Shown: positions 10,980 through 22,626, numbered from the stretch's first letter. The stretch is DNA of 64,000 nt from Isoetes taiwanensis (GCA_021234155.1 JAJEKV010000041.1:364835-428834), one strand, 5' to 3'. The notes: generated by a model not told the origin, from the sequence alone. Program-made: numbers and translations.

Positions 10980-12440
10980 TGCCCACTTTGAATTGTTTAT
11001 TCCAAACATAATTTCTTAGCATGTCTTCTAGGATCCAATTGGTGCACTCCATCTGGCCCTTGGTTTGTGGGTGATATGATGTACTCATTCACAACTTTGT
11101 TTGGATTTTGTGGAAAAAGTCATGCCAAAAGGCACTTATGAATTTAGAATCCCTTTCCGACACAATCATCTAGGCATTCCATGCAATATAAATATTTCCT
11201 TTGTGAATAGCAAGTCGGTATCAAGGGTTGTATCAATGGTGCGACATGGCAAGAAATGCACCATCTATGATAAATTGTCGACTACTACTATTAAGGCATC
11301 ATGGCCCCTTGCTATTCTTAGGAGTTCTATTATAAAATCTACGGTTATAACTTCCCATTTGGCATCTAAAATACCCAAAAGTTCTAATTCTCCTGAAAAT
11401 TTGGAGTTGCTATGCCTTTATTTGCTGATATAGCTGACATTTGAAGATGTACTAGGCTATTTGATTCTTCATTCCTAACCAAAAAATAATTACTTTTGAT
11501 CTTGAAGTAAGTCTTTATGAATCTTGCTGACATAGCTGACATTTGAAGATGTATTAGGCTATGTGATTCTTCATTCCTAACCAAAAAATAATTACTTTTG
11601 ATCTTGAAGTAAGTCTTTATGAATCTTGCATGGCCAGCAAATGGATTGTTATATATGTCATAGAGTATTAGTTTCCTTAACCCTGATGCCCCAGGCACGA
11701 AAAGCTTATCCTTCTGGTATAGGAGGTTGCATTCCTTCTTAAAATTCTTGAACACTTTCCTCTCCTTGTCTGCTCCTGCCTCTTTTGCTAAGGCTTAGTC
11801 CAGGCTTCTCAAAACTTTGTGCTCATTGGAAGAGCTACTTCAATTCTTTCTTGAACTTCGCTAGCTAGAGTCGAAATCGCACTTGCAGTGCACTCGCATC
11901 CTCAAAGAATAGCTCAACAACGCATCAACAACCACGTTAAGATTTTTCAGGCTTATATTTGCCTCATGTTGAGATATAGCTATATAAAAATGTACTGGGG
12001 ACTCTGTTGGTTGATGTCCAATTAGAACCTTCGACCCAACAAATAATGCTCCATATTCTAAACACTAACGACTACTAGAAGCTCTTGGTTGTGCTTTGGA
12101 TAGCAGTCTTTGCATCGCTCATCTTCCTTGGATCATAAGCAACAACTCAAGCTTCTTGCATCAAGACACCTCTGGTCGCGATCTTGCTGGCGTCCATTGC
12201 CACGACCTTGTCCTTATCAGGGTCGAGCAATGTGAGAACTGACACTGTCATCAAAGCTTCCTTCAAGGACTCGAAGCTTGTCTGGATCTTGCCCATCCAG
12301 TGGCTCTTCCAATCTTTGAGCTTCTCTTGCTTGGTGAGGTATGAGAAGGGGACAATGACTTTGGCGAAGTATCTCACGAACTTCCTGTAGTAGCCTGCTA
12401 GGCTGAGGAAGCTCCATACATTGCGGAAGTTCCAGAGCAT
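10980..12440 (-). mobile_element. Ty3/gypsy retrotransposon pol remnant
   Basis: Read downward from 12440, the block 12440-12147 has the RT/RNase H junction (L-S-L-A-G-Y-Y-R-K-F-V, V-A-M-D-A-S). RNase H traces follow at 12120-11900. The block 11755-11384 has the integrase zinc-binding region (L-L-Y-Q-K-D-K-L-F-V-P, F-A-G-H). Near 11080-11000 the integrase signature S-Y-H-P-Q-T-K-G-Q-M-E is readable. The order RT, RNase H, integrase is that of Ty3/gypsy. Frames are broken and no LTRs are visible. It ends about 330 bp upstream of the CLASRP start codon. Confidence 0.8.
11423..11634. repeat. 102-bp tandem duplication inside the integrase remnant
   Basis: AGCTGACATTTGAAGATGTA recurs at 11432 and 11534, and the following ~95 bp match with a few substitutions. 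Because 102 is a multiple of three, the minus-strand frame stays open through both copies. Confidence 0.85.
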
Positions 12441-12769
12441 TAGGAGATTTCCGAGTAGGCTCTAAAAGTTCCTCCAACACTTATGCGCTGAGTATTTGGA
12501 TCTTGGCTCGGGAAAATTTTCGAGCGTAATCGGCAAGTTAAGTTCTCTGCTGAATCTAACCGAGGCTATCAGCTACATACTTCCACTCGGAATTCTACCA
12601 GAAATATGAAGAAAAATAAATTGAACCAAGATTTGGATTTGGATGTTCATGTTCTAAACTTGCAATGGGGGCATATTTTTTGGCCGGACTCCGTTATCAG
12701 CCATCATGTGGGGTTGGGGCGATCGGCCGTAGTTAGGTGAAGAGTGTGGACCTTTGGAGCTCCGGCGAG

Positions 12770-15700
12770 ATGTGGCACGAAGCTAGGCGATCGGAAAGGA
12801 AGGTCCATGATATCATGGACGCCGCTAGGCGCAGGGCTGAGCGCCGTGCTGTGTTCCTTGCCAAGCGGCGCGGTGACCCACATCAATCTCTTCGTGTTGT
12901 CGGAGCCCGCTGTCGTATGCACCATGATCCTGCCCTATATCAATCTATTCAAGACCAACAAAGCTTGTATGCTCTCATTTCTCTCTATTGCCACTTTTCT
13001 AATTACAACCTTAAGGGACTGCGTTTTCTTTATTTTAGAACTATTGAAGCAATCTTAAAACTTTTTGGTCTCCTTTGTTGATGGGTTGTTTTTATTTTTT
13101 TGATATAAGTTGACTGCTTAAAGTATTGTGAAACTGTTAGGCAGTTTTTGATAGCCTGTCAAGCATCACTAAGGTTAGAAACATGTTCATTATTTGGTGT
13201 ATCGTGGTTGTTATTCGCTTGTTTGTGTCACTGCACAAATTTAGCACTGCTTATTAATGATGCAAAGAAAATGCCTCAAATGAGAGCTATTCATATGGGT
13301 ACTGTAGCATCTACAAAATGGCTTGTATTGATGTAAGTGCACTGCTGTTTTTTTCTTGCAATTTATTTCGTTGTTGTGGTGACGATTCTAAGGCAATAAA
13401 ACTAAGCATTTACCTTTCGTAAGCTTCTAAGTCTATTCTATAAAAGAATAGCTTAAGCCTGACTCTATCTCTTACTGTAGGATATCATGGAACGGAAAGA
13501 AAGACATATTAATTGACAGGTAAGTCAATGCAAGATGGTGTAATTGCTACGGTTTTGTCCTTTTTAATAATCTATGTTGGTGTTGGAAATGCTAGGTTTG
13601 ACGGTAGGGCTCTTCTGGACTTTATTCGGGAGAATGATAAACATTCTCGTACTCAACGGGAAAAGACAGAAGAGGAGGAAGAGTTAGAACAGTTGGTTAA
13701 TTTTGAACGTTATCGAGATCTTATCAAGCATCGTCGACGTGGATGTCGGTATCATCCATTGTTTCTATGGAGGAATTAAGTATTCATAATGTTACCCAGG
13801 GATGGTTGTCTTACCTACAGAATGTTCATTTCCAGTCACTGATGAAGAAGGGCTTGAGGATGTTGATCAGGAGCTTGAATCTAGAGTTATTGCTCCTTTG
13901 GTACAAGAGAGGTAATCATTCTATTTGGCAATGCATTCAGTTATGAGATATTGCCCTATGGCCCATTTTTAGCTATGTGTACTTACTAAATGCAGGCAAC
14001 GTTCGGGCATGCATGGGATTGCATCTGGTAAAGGAACATATGCACAGGTGGGTTTTGCATATGAGGGTGAAACCAAAGATGAACATCTTGGAGACGAAGA
14101 AGATGATGATGAAGATGATGACGAGGAAAGCAGTAGTGAGGATAGCGAAGATGAACTGATTGAATCAATTGCAAAAGAGCATGGAATACAAAGATTTAAT
14201 TGGCTTGTATATATGGATAGAAAAGCTAAGGAAGAAGAGAGGAAACAGGAGGTGGCTGCGAAAGGTGATCCTGCTATGGTATGTGTCTTAAGTATTTGCA
14301 CATAGAAATGTGGGCGTTAGTTAACATTTCTCTTGTCCATTTAGAGAAAGCTTAGCAGGAAAGAAAGGCGTAAGGCTTCTCAGCAGGAACGTGAACGAGA
14401 GAAAGAAGCTGCTCGGCTTGCAGGCAGTCGTTTTTCTTATAGTGATCCTTACAGGTAATCATAACAGACAGCATTTATTTCTATTCCTATATAACTTCTA
14501 TGCAATTTATGTTTGATAACTTCCCCATTTCTATAGGGAACCTCGAGGAAGTCCTACATACGAGACTTATTTTCGTTCTAGGAGGTGAGGCTTGTCTTCT
14601 AGAAATGGCTATCAAGGTTAAAATGTACTTTGCATAAGGTATGCTTTGTAGACTCATGTCCTGTATCTGATTTTTGCTTTAGAGGAAGGACAAGATCAAG
14701 GTCGAGGTCGAGATCCCATTCCACTTCTCCTGGACGATCGCGGCACCATGATCGGGAGCGAGCACGGGACTCTGATGGTGGAGCCAAGCGGAGCAGATCG
14801 AGGGCCACAACAACAAAGATCGAATATATCACCGAATTTGGAGTTGTGGATGATGCCGATGCGGGAACTGCGGGAGGAATTGCTCCACCACCATCACCTC
14901 CATCTCAAGTTGAACCACTGAACCGGTCGGAGCACTGGACCTTTAAGACCCGCAACGATGATATCTTGGACTCAATCTTTATACTGCTGCAGCTTCTTCT
15001 GCTGCTGAACCTGGCCCCCCAAGGCAGGCGTGTGGGTGGTCTTGGGGTAGGTTGGGCCAGGGCTCATGACACTGTAATGTAGTCATGGATGCATGCTTCA
15101 CCCCTGGGTTTGACCGATACATTTTTGTGAACCTATATATGACCTGGCCTGAAACCTTTTAGACTATATCCCCTCTTTTTGTTATGGGGATTGTGTTTTA
15201 GTGGCATGATGCATACTTGTGCTCGTATTGGCTTTATATTGCAGAGGAATAACTCGTTATAGGTGTTTATCACAGGCACTTGACAAATCATATACTTGAA
15301 GCTTTGCACACTGATCCGGCAGCTTCAGTTGGCGCATCATCTTCTCTCGATTGGGAGAGAAATCATAGAGAGGCAAAGATATCAGCCTCTACGTGAGTAC
15401 TCTGTTCCATAAGTCATTTTTGATCCAATTATGTATAATAATTGATTGATGTGCTAGCAGAACATCGTCGGCATTAGCAAAGTTAAGTAAGACTACACCT
15501 GCACCAGTGCAAAAGGTTCCACAGGGCGAGAAAAAAGAAACCCCACAAGAAAGGCTGAAGAGGATAATGAGCAAGCAACTCAATAAACAAAGTTGGTCTT
15601 ACATCTCTATTGAATGTTTCTCTACTGTCTGAAACAGAACATCTTTTTCTGATCCAAAATCTGGACTTTGTGATGTTACAGTAAAAAAGGACACTGTTTC

Positions 15701-16159
15701 TGAAATGGCAAAAAGGCGTGAACAGGAGAGGCAGAGACAAGAAAAGCTGGCAGAAACTAGAAGAATTGCTCAGCATAGAAGGCGCAGTCATAGCAGGAGC
15801 CGTTCCCCTGTTCGGTATTGTCAACTGCTGTAGTCAAGAAGGATTATCATTTATCTTTACATTATTACAATTCTGACATGTTTAATGAAACAGGTATAGG
15901 AGAAGTAGTAGAAGTTCAAGTAGGAGCCCTGTTCGATCGCATCCTCGTTCACCTCGCTCCCCTCGTTCACCACGGTATGCAAGCTATTTAGCTTATTAGG
16001 TTCTTGGGGTCGGATTTGAATATTGTTGGGGGTTTGCAATGTGCTAGATTAATTTTGGCTTTTATTTGTTTCTGTAGTTGCGTGTTTGGCACCAAACGTT
16101 GGGTAGCATTGTCTTTATTTTTGTTATTCTGGATGTGCAGGCGGAGTCGTCAAAGATGA
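12770..16159 (+). CDS. CLASRP: CLASRP/SWAP-type arginine-serine-rich splicing regulator, 13 exons
   Basis: Exons with GT-AG borders: 12770-12966, 13481-13519, 13596-13744, 13836-13911, 13996-14278, 14345-14454, 14537-14584, 14683-14925, 15276-15392, 15461-15591, 15682-15814, 15894-15974, 16141-16159. They sum to 1626 nt, 541 aa plus stop, with every phase matching. The start M-W-H-E-A-R-R-S-E-R-K is the family's N terminus and opens the DRY_EERY/SWAP N-terminal domain, which runs through D-R-F-D-G-R-A-L-L-D-F-I. Then come G-M-H-G-I-A-S-G-K-G-T-Y, an acidic run, an RS segment (exon 8), K-I-E-Y-I-T-E-F-G, P-Q-E-R-L-K-R-I-M-S-K-Q-L-N-K-Q and a C-terminal RS tail. CLK4-associating SR proteins act in the nucleus in splice-site choice. 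The donor of exon 8 (GTCGGA) is weak; reading through it would end the protein at 15082, so alternative splicing there is possible. No lesion is seen. Confidence 0.9.
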
Positions 16160-16557
16160 GTTTGATCAATGTGTTTAACTTATAAGCAGGTTACAAGGTT
16201 ACAATACATGCTCCCTGTTACTCCAATGTCTTGTCATGGTATTTTGTGGGTCCATTTTTAAACGTACTTTCATTGTTTTGGATTTGTAAAATGATGGTGT
16301 AAGGTTGGGTAATGCCAGTGTAATATAAAATCCATAACAGTTCTATTGGAGTCAACGTTCACGATATTTCTGATTCTAAGCTATGCATTCATCAAATAGA
16401 AGAGGGGTTAAAGCCTCCCAACCTGCGAGGTCGGGAGGCCGAGCGGGTTATTCGCAGGCCTGCGATGGGGAGGGATCAATCCCCTTAAATTGCAGGTGGA
16501 GAAGATTATCTTCAATAGCAGCCATGCTTTCCATTGATCAACGACCGAATTTGTGCA

Positions 16558-16625
16558 GGAGGTTATCGCAATGATCTCCAGGAGGTTATCCCGATAATCT
16601 CCTGGAGATTATTGTGATAACCTCC
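16558..16625. repeat. 68-bp palindrome with 33-bp arms
   Basis: Bases 16558-16590 pair with 16593-16625 across a 2-nt spacer. All three mismatches are C-to-T type transitions on the right arm. The surrounding 16160-16780 has no gene beyond the CLASRP 3' UTR. Confidence 0.85.
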
Positions 16626-16779
16626 TTTTCATACAGGTTCTTGATTTTAACTGGTTTCTATCGGACGGTTGGTAGTGGCTGGATTTTGATAATCTTTGAT
16701 GCTTGCGATTTAAGGCTAAATTAACATTTCTGGGGTCCCCACTACAGTCCCAGATTATAAACTGTAGTCTGCGATGTCT

Positions 16780-16937
16780 CTGTGATGTTAGCAAGACAAC
16801 ATGCAGGAAATCACGTGGCTAAGAACAGTTCACCTGCTCAAGAATATTGCGAGAGCATCTGTGATGTTCGCAAGAAAACATGCAGGAAATCACCTAGCTA
16901 AGAACATTTCACCGCTCAAGAATATTATGAGAGAAGA
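16780..16937. repeat. 79-bp tandem repeat, two copies
   Basis: CTGTGATGTTNGCAAGANAA begins at 16780 and 16859, and both copies continue with ATGCAGGAAATCAC and CTCAAGAATATT. The copies differ at scattered positions. Confidence 0.8.
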
Positions 16938-17001
16938 TGTAGTGGATGGGATTTGGGCACCGACCCTTCGCTCAGGTAATGCTCCAAGGGTGAAGAATTA
17001 A

Positions 17002-17191
17002 GGGTGGCTACATGCACAAAAATTTTGGAAGCCTCCACCCCCGCAGCCTTCCCAATCCGTCAACAAAGGAGCGCTTCCCCACCTTAATACGGCAAAACTT
17101 GGAGGCTCGGAGTGGAACACTAAAAAATTTGGCATCGCCTCCCAATTGGAGGCCACCACCTTTTTTGAATGACAATGGCATGTAGCCACCC
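17002..17191. mobile_element. MITE with 14-bp TIRs and TTAA target duplication
   Basis: GGGTGGCTACATGC follows TTAA (16998-17001), and its exact reverse complement precedes TTAA (17192-17195). The element is about 190 bp and non-coding. A TTAA target site is typical of piggyBac and Kolobok transposases, so one of those may have mobilised it. Confidence 0.75.
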
Positions 17192-17930
17192 TTAAGTCGT
17201 ATTTAATTAAAGTGGGACTCATTCCATTCCCACTTTTTTTCGGAACCCTGTTATTTTACACAAAAAGGAGCACCCCGACCCGAAAACTGTCCTTAATTCG
17301 AATTTTTGTCCGTTACTGTGCATCCAAGCTTTCTCCCAGTTTTCTTGGATAGCGAGTCGAGTCCCTGTTTTGAGGCTTATTTGTCATTCAAAATAAGAGT
17401 TTTTCGCGTGAGGGTGAATTCCTTCTCCAAGACATTTTGGCTCTATTTTCTTAGGTGGTAGACAAGAGATCACAAATCTCAACAAAAATTAAGCAAATTG
17501 TTTACTTAATCACCAAAAAATACTAGTTTTGAGATACCTTATATTTATAAATGGGCTTATTACAATATATATTACAGTGGGTGAAGCGACCATAGTGGCC
17601 GAATGATTACACCCTCTTCAAACATGAACCACCTAGTGCAAACGGCGCGTGGAGCTCTGTCCAAGTCACGGAGCAACTTACAGACGATAGAAATTTATAT
17701 GAGGAGTTCCTTCATAGGCCACGTGCTTGTATGTCAAATTGATGTCACCACCCTCTTCTCGGCATCTTTCTTCAATGAACTGGTCTTTTCATTGCTCCCA
17801 AGCATGTACTATCTGGTCGAGATAAGGACTGCAAAAGACAAAATCAAGTTAGTCAAGTGATGCTACAGGCAAAAAAAAAAAAAATAAAACATAGTTCTTA
17901 GGGCCATTTTAGGAAAATACAGGCCTGAGA

Positions 17931-18370
17931 GCCTTTCTCGACTTCATGAGTCGAAAGGCAAAAAAAGCAAAAAACGCAAGTTTTAGGGGTCAGAAGGCCT
18001 TTCTCGACTCGCCCGAGTCGAGAAAGGCAAAAAAAGCAGCGTTTTTAAAACGCAGCTTTCGAAGGCCTTTCTCGACTCGCCAGTCGAAAGGCGCTTCAAA
18101 AAGCCGAAAACGCAGCTTTTAGGGGCGCCTTTTCTCACCACGAGTTGAGAAAGGCGGTCAAAAGCAAAAACGCAGTTTTTAGGGGTCAGAAGGCCTTTCT
18201 CGACTCGCGAGTTGAGAAAGGCAGCTTAAAGCGAAAAACGCAGTTTTTAGGGGTCAGAAGGCCTTTCTCGACTCACGGGTCGAGAAAGGCAGCTCAAAGC
18301 AAAAAACGCAGTTTTTAGGGGTCAGAAGGCCTTTCTCGACTCGCGAGTCGAGAAAGGCAGCTCAGAGTAA
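17931..18370. repeat. Palindromic tandem array, seven ~66-bp units
   Basis: GCCTTTCTCGACT begins units at about 17931, 17997, 18065, 18127 (diverged), 18193, 18261 and 18329, spaced 62-68 bp. Each unit pairs it with a following AGTCGAGAAAGGC; in the last unit (18329-18358) the two halves form a perfect 30-bp palindrome. A-rich linkers (AAAAACGCAGTTTTTAGGGG) separate the hairpins. The region 17219-17930 before it shows no convincing gene. Confidence 0.9.
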
Positions 18371-18418
18371 AAAAAGGCAATTTCAAGGGCCAGAGATTAT
18401 TTTTGCGGAGCATCATTT

Positions 18419-18610
18419 TATCTATCTATCTATCTAATTTTCCACCATAGTTTATTATTCTATCACACATTAGTACTTTATACTAACACAATTAGCACAC
18501 AATTAGTACTTTATACTACCACAATTAGTATTAGCACACATTAGCATTTTTATACATTAGTACACATTAGTTTTAGCACACATTAGTATTAGCACACATT
18601 TAATGTGTTA
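18419..18610. repeat. ATCT microsatellite and ACACATTAGTA-like repeats
   Basis: A short (ATCT)n run at about 18419-18438 is followed to 18610 by many irregular copies of CACATTAGTA and CACAATTAG. It is simple-sequence DNA with no coding content. Confidence 0.7.
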
Positions 18611-19586
18611 AATTTTTCCCTTAGAATAAGAATATATGCCTAGAAAACATGCACCATGGCAACATAATGTTTAACGTGTGAAATATTAGGCACGGCCACA
18701 TGTGCCATTTTATTACCCCCATATACGTTTCCCTATACGGGAGAGGAGGGGGCCTCCAAAAAGAGGAGAGCACCTCTAAAAATGTCAAGGAAATGGAAAG
18801 GGAGGGGGGCAAAAAAAAGGGTACGAAAATGTGACCTCCACATTAAAGTGGGGCCACCCCAAAAATTTGAAAAAGGGGCAGAGTGTACTTTCTTTTTTAA
18901 CATATTATTTTACCCCTTTTTTTCTAATACCCCGCCTTTTTTTCCCGCCCATGGTTGAATTTTAAAATTTGGTACATACCTTTGAGACGAAGATCCTTTG
19001 TACCAGTAGAACTCTTTGTTTCCGGAAGAAGCTCCATAGCCATAGCTTCCACCGGAGTTGGACCCGCAACCAAAAGCTTCACTGTTGCAAATAAGCCACA
19101 CCGCAGATTCGTGCTTGGATTTCGCAGCCGAGAGCCCAAGCACCCTGTTGCATAATCAATCTGCTGTCTCTGCTTTATTATCCCAGATTTCTTTTCCTTT
19201 TATACCTCCTTCCTTTTATACCTCCTGTTCTTTTCCTCTGACGCGTTTTGCCCTTATCTGACTTGCTGAGTGTAACCTCTCAAACCGATCGATTAAACCG
19301 GTGCTTCATTCACAGCTATGGAGTGTCCGCTACAGAATCGAAGGGTTCCTTGAAAATCAGACTGGAAGGAAAGAATCGAGCAGATTGAGCAAAAGAAGGA
19401 ACCGTTTCCGGCTATTCAAAGAACTGGAACCAAGGAAATGAACACGCCAACGAGATCCATCTACATATTCTCAGGTAAGATCTGGACTGCTGCCATAGCC
19501 ATTTTTCTGCTCTGATGTTGCTTTGATTTTTGCTCCGATTTCTGCCCGATCTGTTTAGAACTCTATGCTTTTTGTCTGTCCACACT

Positions 19587-19766
19587 TCAAATCCCCTGTT
19601 CTTCTAAGATTTTGTGGGAAATGCAGGGCTCATTCCTGGAGCGCTTTATGATTGGATACGGTCCTGGCGCTGGAGCTGGAGCGGAGGACATAGCCATGGT
19701 ATTGCAAAGACATGCCATGAGCAGAAAAGCGGCGAGAAAATTTGCCGTTTTTACCTTGGTCGCCAT
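19587..19766 (-). CDS. Possible arabinogalactan-type secreted peptide (59 aa)
   Basis: From the ATG at 19766 the peptide begins M-A-T-K-V-K-T and continues with a hydrophobic core (F-L-A-A-F-L-L-M-A-C-L-C) ending near A-M-S, then S-A-P-A-P-A-P-G-P-Y-P. A signal peptide followed by alternating Ala-Pro is the layout of AG peptides, where Pro is hydroxylated and glycosylated in the secretory path. The usual C-terminal GPI signal is missing: the tail is polar. It may be a truncated copy or a chance frame; plus-strand frames overlap it. Confidence 0.3.
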   Translation of the reverse strand: MATKVKTANFLAAFLLMACLCNTMAMSSAPAPAPGPYPIIKRSRNEPCISHKILEEQGI

Positions 19767-20444
19767 AGCTGGATCCTGCCGAATGCCTCCTATCAAATGC
19801 TTGTGGTAGCACCACATACGATTCCACTTGTTTTTCAGCACACATTTTTCCAACAACAACCAACAACGGCAATAATAGGCCATTAAAGGGCACCGTGACT
19901 TACCTGCTATATGGCTGGCGCTGCTTCTGCGAAGCGATTGAGTGCGCATCTATTCTTTGTAGAATTTCTCTGGTCTGACAATTTCTGGTCTTCAGTTTGC
20001 TTTGCTGGTTCAATATTATTGCAGTAGTGCACTACAAGTAAATCTGGCATCAGAATCACACTAGAAGCGAAGCCGCCGAATCTGAGGTTGAGGGGTTTGC
20101 AAGCTCTTTTGCTTTCCCAGCCACTTTACCTCTCAATCCCACATATAGAAGAATGAGGAACTGGAAGCGGCTTTGTTTGTACAAGCCTTTTTATAAATCC
20201 CAGTAGCTTTTCTTCCCGTTTATTGCCGTTTATCTCCTTTTGAATGTCACAGTCGTTGCTAGCGCAGAGTCAATCCTGCTCAAGAGGGACAAATCCTGCT
20301 CAAGTGGGTATGGTACCACGAATCCTACTCAAGTCGGTATGGTACCCACGAATTGGCCCTTCTGAACCCAGCCCATTCTCGCCTCGCGAGGCGAATAAAA
20401 AAATTAGATTGTAATTATATTTGATTAAAATTTTTATTTTGGAG

Positions 20445-20775
20445 GAGATGGGGGAAGACCCTTGCCCCCCTTTGCCCCTCCCTCTCCTCCTTTGCCCCTT
20501 TTGCTCTTCTCTACCCTCCCCTCCTCGTTTGCCTCTTTGCTCTCTCTCCCCCTGCCCCTTCCCTCCCCCTCCCCTTTCCCCTCCTCCTCCTTCCAACGTA
20601 TCCCCTCCCCGTCCTCCTTTGCCCTTTTTCTCTCCTCTCCCCTCCTCTTCTTCCAACTTAGCGCCTTCCCTCTTCTTCCAACTTAGCCCCTTCCCCTCTT
20701 CAACCTGTGGCCCCTCCCTCCTTCTCCTCCTACCCTTCTCCTTATCAAGGTGTGCCCCATCTCCCTCCCCCTGAG
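20445..20775. repeat. Polypyrimidine (C/T) low-complexity tract
   Basis: About 330 bp are almost purely C and T on the plus strand (CCCCTCC, CTTCTTCC runs). Long open frames through it on both strands are composition artefacts. A 16-bp GC palindrome (TCGCCTCGCGAGGCGA) lies just before it at 20379-20394. Confidence 0.85.
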
Positions 20776-21205
20776 ATTCGAGAAAAATTCCCAAAATTCC
20801 CAAAATTCGAGATTTGTCCCACTTTAATTAAATACGACTTCCTTATTATATCCCTAACATAATAAGCCTTGGTTAGTTGTGCTTGCTAGGCTTACCCCAG
20901 GTCTGGGGTGAAACATTATATCTAACATAAAATTCTCTCCCAAGGATGACATGAATCATAGTATTCAACCAAAATCTGGCATAAACAGCGCAAGACATAG
21001 ACAATAAACTCTCAAATATTAGACTCAATTCTAGAGCAATATTAGAGTTGTGCAATTGTTTTTGAAAGTCTGGTTTTATTGTGGAATTCCAAAAAGGGCG
21101 TGAGCGTCCATTTTTTGCAAAGGCCCTCTTCTGGGTTTTTCCTAGCCCTACAGTTGTTAACGGCCCTGTGGGCGGCAGAAGCATGCAGCGGATTTGCTCC
21201 AGCGG

Positions 21206-21255
21206 ATGGCAACTGTGGATCTGTGGGTGGATGGCAACTGTGGATTTGTGGGTGG
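21206..21255. repeat. 25-bp tandem repeat, two copies
   Basis: ATGGCAACTGTGGAT starts at 21206 and 21231, with one substitution between units. The wider 20841-22600 stretch has short open frames only and no gene I can support. Confidence 0.7.
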
Positions 21256-22626
21256 GTGTTTCCTTGTTTTCTACTTCCACAAGAGGAGGGCAGCGATGGC
21301 AGAGAGCGCTCCATCAAGGATGGTGCCCGCTTCAGATTTTTGCATGTCTGCTTCAGATTTTTGCTTTGATGATATTCGATCCTTGCTTTGAAAATCCGAG
21401 AGCAGGATGAGAAGGCGGAGACGTGGTGCACATGATGTTGGATGTTTTGCTGCTGCATTCGTAAATTAGGTTTGATATTATTGTCTTGCCTTGAAAAAGA
21501 ACCAATTGGATCTGCCAAATTCTGCTTCCAATCCTTGCAACAACTCTTAAATGAAGGCCTTGGCTAAGCTATGGCATGACCGATCGGGAAGCTCTTCTCC
21601 AAGCCCTACAAAGCATGAAATGGATGGGATCTTTGAATTTCTGATGGTTTCATTCGTTGAATAAGCCGTTCAGAGGTCCAGTTCTGATTTGAAGGGGTGC
21701 ATGGCAGGTCTTTTGCTCTGCCGGGCACAATCTGTGCGTTTTTTATGCGTGCATGCGGTCTCTATGCTGGCTGGAGCAGAGAGCTCTCTCTGTCTGATTT
21801 GGGTTTTGCTACGTGTACGGTGAGCAAACCCATGTGCATGATGCTATTTGAGGAAATTAGATATCCAACGGTTGATAGCTTTTTAGAAATTTTTTTATGA
21901 ACCCATTAGACTCTCAAATTCATTTGTTTATTTTTATTCATTTTTTATGGGGTTTTTATTCATCTTTCATTTTTGACCATCGATCTGGCGGATATTTTTT
22001 GCTTTATGCACATCAACGGCCATCAGAATTTTGAAAAAAAAAAAAAAACGACAAAGTCAATGGTGCAAAACAAACATATGGCCTGACAGAAACAAAGTAA
22101 CGAGAACAAAGAAAAGCAAAGGAACAAGGAAGAAAATGACTCAGACAATGAAACCCTCGAGCTTTGCCATGGCTGCAAATACCTTCGACCTCTGCCCTGG
22201 CTGCTAGAATGAAACCTTAAGCATCCTCGGGTGGCTGCAGTCCTTCCCTAATTATCGCCAGCCAAGAAAAGAAAGGAGCATGCATTCTGACCCACCGCAT
22301 CTAGCTCCACCATATTCTTTTTTCACACCATTGCAAACATAAACCAGAAACTCCAATCTCTTGGCCTGTACCTTCTAGCTGCCAACAAGCAGCTCGTTTC
22401 CTTGCAAACATATTATCGACATACGATTTTCGCTACAATACATGGCCTAAATCTTGGCCCAATCACCGCTGAAATACCTCTAGCCAATACAAATAAAAAA
22501 TATTGCAATTTTATTGGGCAAGCGGAATACTAAAAATATGGGGCAAGTCTACTAAAAATGGCACTCCTAGGCATTCCCACTCCACGCTAAACATTGCAGT
22601 ATCTAGGCATCAAAGAAACGAGTAAG

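Larger units (their letters stand above)
17194..20840. repeat. 25-bp inverted pair bounding 3.6 kb
   Basis: Bases 17194-17218 are the exact reverse complement of 20816-20840 (core TTTAATTAAAGTGGGAC). CCTT precedes the left copy (17190-17193) and follows the right copy (20841-20844), a possible 4-bp target duplication. The interior holds the palindromic array, microsatellites and a pyrimidine-rich tract but no transposase. The pair may mark a non-autonomous element or be two solo ends of one MITE family. Confidence 0.55.

Noticed and set aside
17931-18370. CRISPR-like array
   Set aside because: The units are palindromes with nearly identical linkers rather than unique spacers, there are no cas genes, and the context is a plant nuclear genome.
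20300-20803. Long frames on both strands (167 and 117 codons)
   Set aside because: They are produced by the polypyrimidine tract and encode only low-complexity Gly/Glu/Lys/Arg or Pro/Ser/Leu runs.
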